Origin: Cohaesibacteraceae bacterium | GTDB lineage: Bacteria; Pseudomonadota; Alphaproteobacteria; Rhizobiales; Cohaesibacteraceae | DNA: 5,774 nucleotides | Direction of reading: 5' to 3' | Assembly (NCBI GenBank): GCA_016764535.1 | Contig: JAESRR010000020.1 | Location: forward strand, 7,599-13,372 | Part shown: positions 4,523 through 5,774 of the stretch, one piece after another | Position numbering within the stretch: position 1 is the stretch's first letter | How the letters are laid out: each line of letters opens with the position of its first letter | Program-made: the position numbers and the translations under genes | Notes under the pieces: model-generated | Database searches by the model: none | Told to the model about the DNA's origin: nothing | Seen by the model: the letters and a program-made list of their open reading frames with translations, nothing else

Positions 4523-5416
4523 ATGCGGGTTGTCTTGCGCACACTTGGTGCATTTCTGATTGTTGTCTCCATTCAACTGGCAGCATATTTTCTGTTTCTG
4601 GAAACCGCGATTACACAGTGGGGAACCACGACGAGTGAGCGCAGCATGGCTTTGCCTGGTGACGATCTGTCTTCGATCATTCAATCAACCCGGGGCATTA
4701 CAATCGAGGCGCCTGCAAAAGATGTCTGGAACTGGCTCTCTCAACTGGGCGCCGACAGGGCGGGGTTTTTCAGCTATGTCTTTATCGAAGAAGCGATGGG
4801 ATATCACGCCCGGCCACTTAATCCGGTGGCGGCTGAATTTGGCTCATTAATACCTGGAGATCTCGTACGGGGCACGATTGACGAAGAGCTTGCCATAATA
4901 CCCTATAATTTCCCTGTTCGATCTGTGATTGATGGGCGCTCACTGGTTCTTGAAAACTGGGGTAGTTTTGAAATTGTCCCGGAAAGTGAAAATTCAACCC
5001 GCCTGATAATCCGGACCATGGGATTCAATGTCGCAACACCTGAGGAAATGGAATTCGGAACCGCCTTTGCCGAATTCATCGCCCTGCCATTACACTACAT
5101 AATGGAACGCCGCCTGTTGATGGGCATCAAGATACGCACAGAGACCGGTCCGGGTCCGCGTTTCTCCCAAATACCCGACATGATCTGGTTCGCCTGTATC
5201 GTACTATCCGGTTTTGGCTTGCTGGTTTTGTGTTTTCTGGTTCGTAATCCACGAGGTATCGGGCTGGCATCCATCACCGGTTTATGCTGGATTATAACTC
5301 TGCTTATATTACCACCACTTCCCTATTACGGGTTATTGCTGGTGTCTGTTGTTTGGTTGATGCGTGTTGTGATGCGCCGCCAGAACCGCAAGCGAACAAT
5401 TGCGACCAACAAATGA
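4523..5416 (+). CDS. Polytopic membrane protein with SRPBCC domain
   Basis: A 297-residue protein. Membrane segment 1 is at about residues 5-27. An SRPBCC/START-like domain covers about 56-205, with I-x-A-P-A-x-x-V-W-x-W-L-x-Q-L-G (61-76), R-A-G-F-F-S-Y (79-85), I-P-G-D-L-V (110-115) and the L-V-L-E-N-W-G-S-F strand (141-149). Three more hydrophobic segments follow at about 220-241, 247-265 and 266-283, and the C-terminus is basic (R-R-Q-N-R-K-R). Positive charges at the N-terminus, at R241-N-P-R244 and at the C-terminus put the ligand-binding domain in the periplasm by the positive-inside rule. SRPBCC domains bind hydrophobic ligands; which one is unknown. The gene begins 30 bp after hemA with AGG (4511-4513) 9 nt before the ATG and no terminator between, so it is probably cotranscribed with hemA. 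A role in tetrapyrrole or lipid handling is speculative. The family is reasonably sure, the function is not. Confidence 0.83.
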   Translation: MRVVLRTLGAFLIVVSIQLAAYFLFLETAITQWGTTTSERSMALPGDDLSSIIQSTRGITIEAPAKDVWNWLSQLGADRAGFFSYVFIEEAMGYHARPLNPVAAEFGSLIPGDLVRGTIDEELAIIPYNFPVRSVIDGRSLVLENWGSFEIVPESENSTRLIIRTMGFNVATPEEMEFGTAFAEFIALPLHYIMERRLLMGIKIRTETGPGPRFSQIPDMIWFACIVLSGFGLLVLCFLVRNPRGIGLASITGLCWIITLLILPPLPYYGLLLVSVVWLMRVVMRRQNRKRTIATNK

Positions 5417-5774
5417 CACACCATCACATTCACCTCATACATCAATCCGGATACTCACTTTCCACCGACCCGCAGGATTTTGACATTGATTTGATCCATC
5501 ATCACCTGTCGAACGAATGTTACTGGTGCAGGGGAATTGACCGTCCCCGCGTGGAAAAATCCATTGCTGCTTCCCGCTGTTACAGCCTGTTCGATCCTGA
5601 TGGCAATCAAATCGGGTTTGCTCGCGTTGTGACAGACGGTGCGACATTCAGTTATCTTGGAGATGTGTTTATTTTGCAGGATCATCAGGGCAAAGGACTG
5701 TCAAAATGGATGATGGAACAGATATTTAGAGATCCCGCCGTTTGTGATGTACGCCGGTTTATGTTGTTCACAGC
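5413..5774 (+). CDS. GNAT-family N-acetyltransferase, N-terminal part (partial)
   Basis: The ATG at 5413 overlaps the TGA of the previous gene (ATGA), and the frame stays open to the window end: 120 codons, with the C-terminus missing. There is no clear Shine-Dalgarno site, consistent with translational coupling. The sequence starts M-T-H-H-H-I-H-L-I-H and shows a GNAT pattern: S-T-D-P near 17-20, Y-W-C-R-G-I-D-R-P near 37-45, Q-I-G-F-A-R-V-V-T-D near 66-75, Y-L-G-D-V-F-I near 81-87, and acetyl-CoA loop H-Q-G-K-G-L-S-K-W near 91-99 (the Q/R-x-x-G-x-G/A motif). GNAT enzymes transfer an acetyl group from acetyl-CoA to an amine; the acceptor here is unknown. The Y-W-x-x-G-x-x-R-P plus G-F-A-R-V-V-T-D combination is typical of a subgroup of small, uncharacterised stand-alone GNAT proteins. 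Probable third gene of the hemA operon. Confidence 0.88.
   Translation, partial: MTHHHIHLIHQSGYSLSTDPQDFDIDLIHHHLSNECYWCRGIDRPRVEKSIAASRCYSLFDPDGNQIGFARVVTDGATFSYLGDVFILQDHQGKGLSKWMMEQIFRDPAVCDVRRFMLFT

Noticed and set aside
1..5774. CRISPR array, insertion sequence, tRNA or phage signature
   Set aside because: No regularly spaced repeats, transposase-like frames, terminal repeats or tRNA-like folds were seen; all large frames are ordinary chromosomal genes.

Overview
The window looks like a chromosomal segment of an alphaproteobacterium with moderate G+C (below about 50% by eye). The main reason is a clear 5-aminolevulinate synthase (ALAS, HemA, the C4/Shemin route to heme), which among bacteria is mostly alphaproteobacterial. 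The three receiver proteins, with their Asp-Trp phosphorylation site and a C-terminal Y-x-G-P motif, also fit that class. I cannot name a genus.

Left part, minus strand (1-2700). Reading along the minus strand there are three consecutive stand-alone CheY-like receivers (2170-2700, 1426-2049, 773-1330), then a membrane-anchored SRPBCC protein (146-673), then the first 30 codons of a YciI-like protein that runs off the window (1-92). The three receivers keep all the phosphorylation residues but have no DNA-binding, enzymatic or kinase domain. Two of them align without gaps over about 157 residues and look like a tandem duplication. Gaps between them are 95-120 bp and carry small inverted repeats, including a terminator-like hairpin after the first receiver gene and a hairpin that could bury the Shine-Dalgarno site of the third.

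Middle (2701-3175). A divergent intergenic region of 475 bp separates the receivers from hemA. I see no convincing gene in it. It does hold a candidate hemA promoter overlapped by a 7-bp inverted repeat, and a strong 8-bp stem-loop close to the hemA start codon.

Right part, plus strand (3176-5774). hemA is followed after 30 bp by a four-segment membrane protein with a large, probably periplasmic, SRPBCC domain. That gene overlaps by 4 bp (ATGA) the start of a GNAT acetyltransferase cut off by the window end. No terminator is visible between these genes, so they look like one operon.

The receivers have no partner kinase in view and the SRPBCC and GNAT genes have no known substrate. A link between the receivers and heme synthesis is suggested only by adjacency. 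Three of the gene starts (773-1330, 1426-2049, 3176-4492) are shorter than the longest open frames; the reasons are given in each entry.
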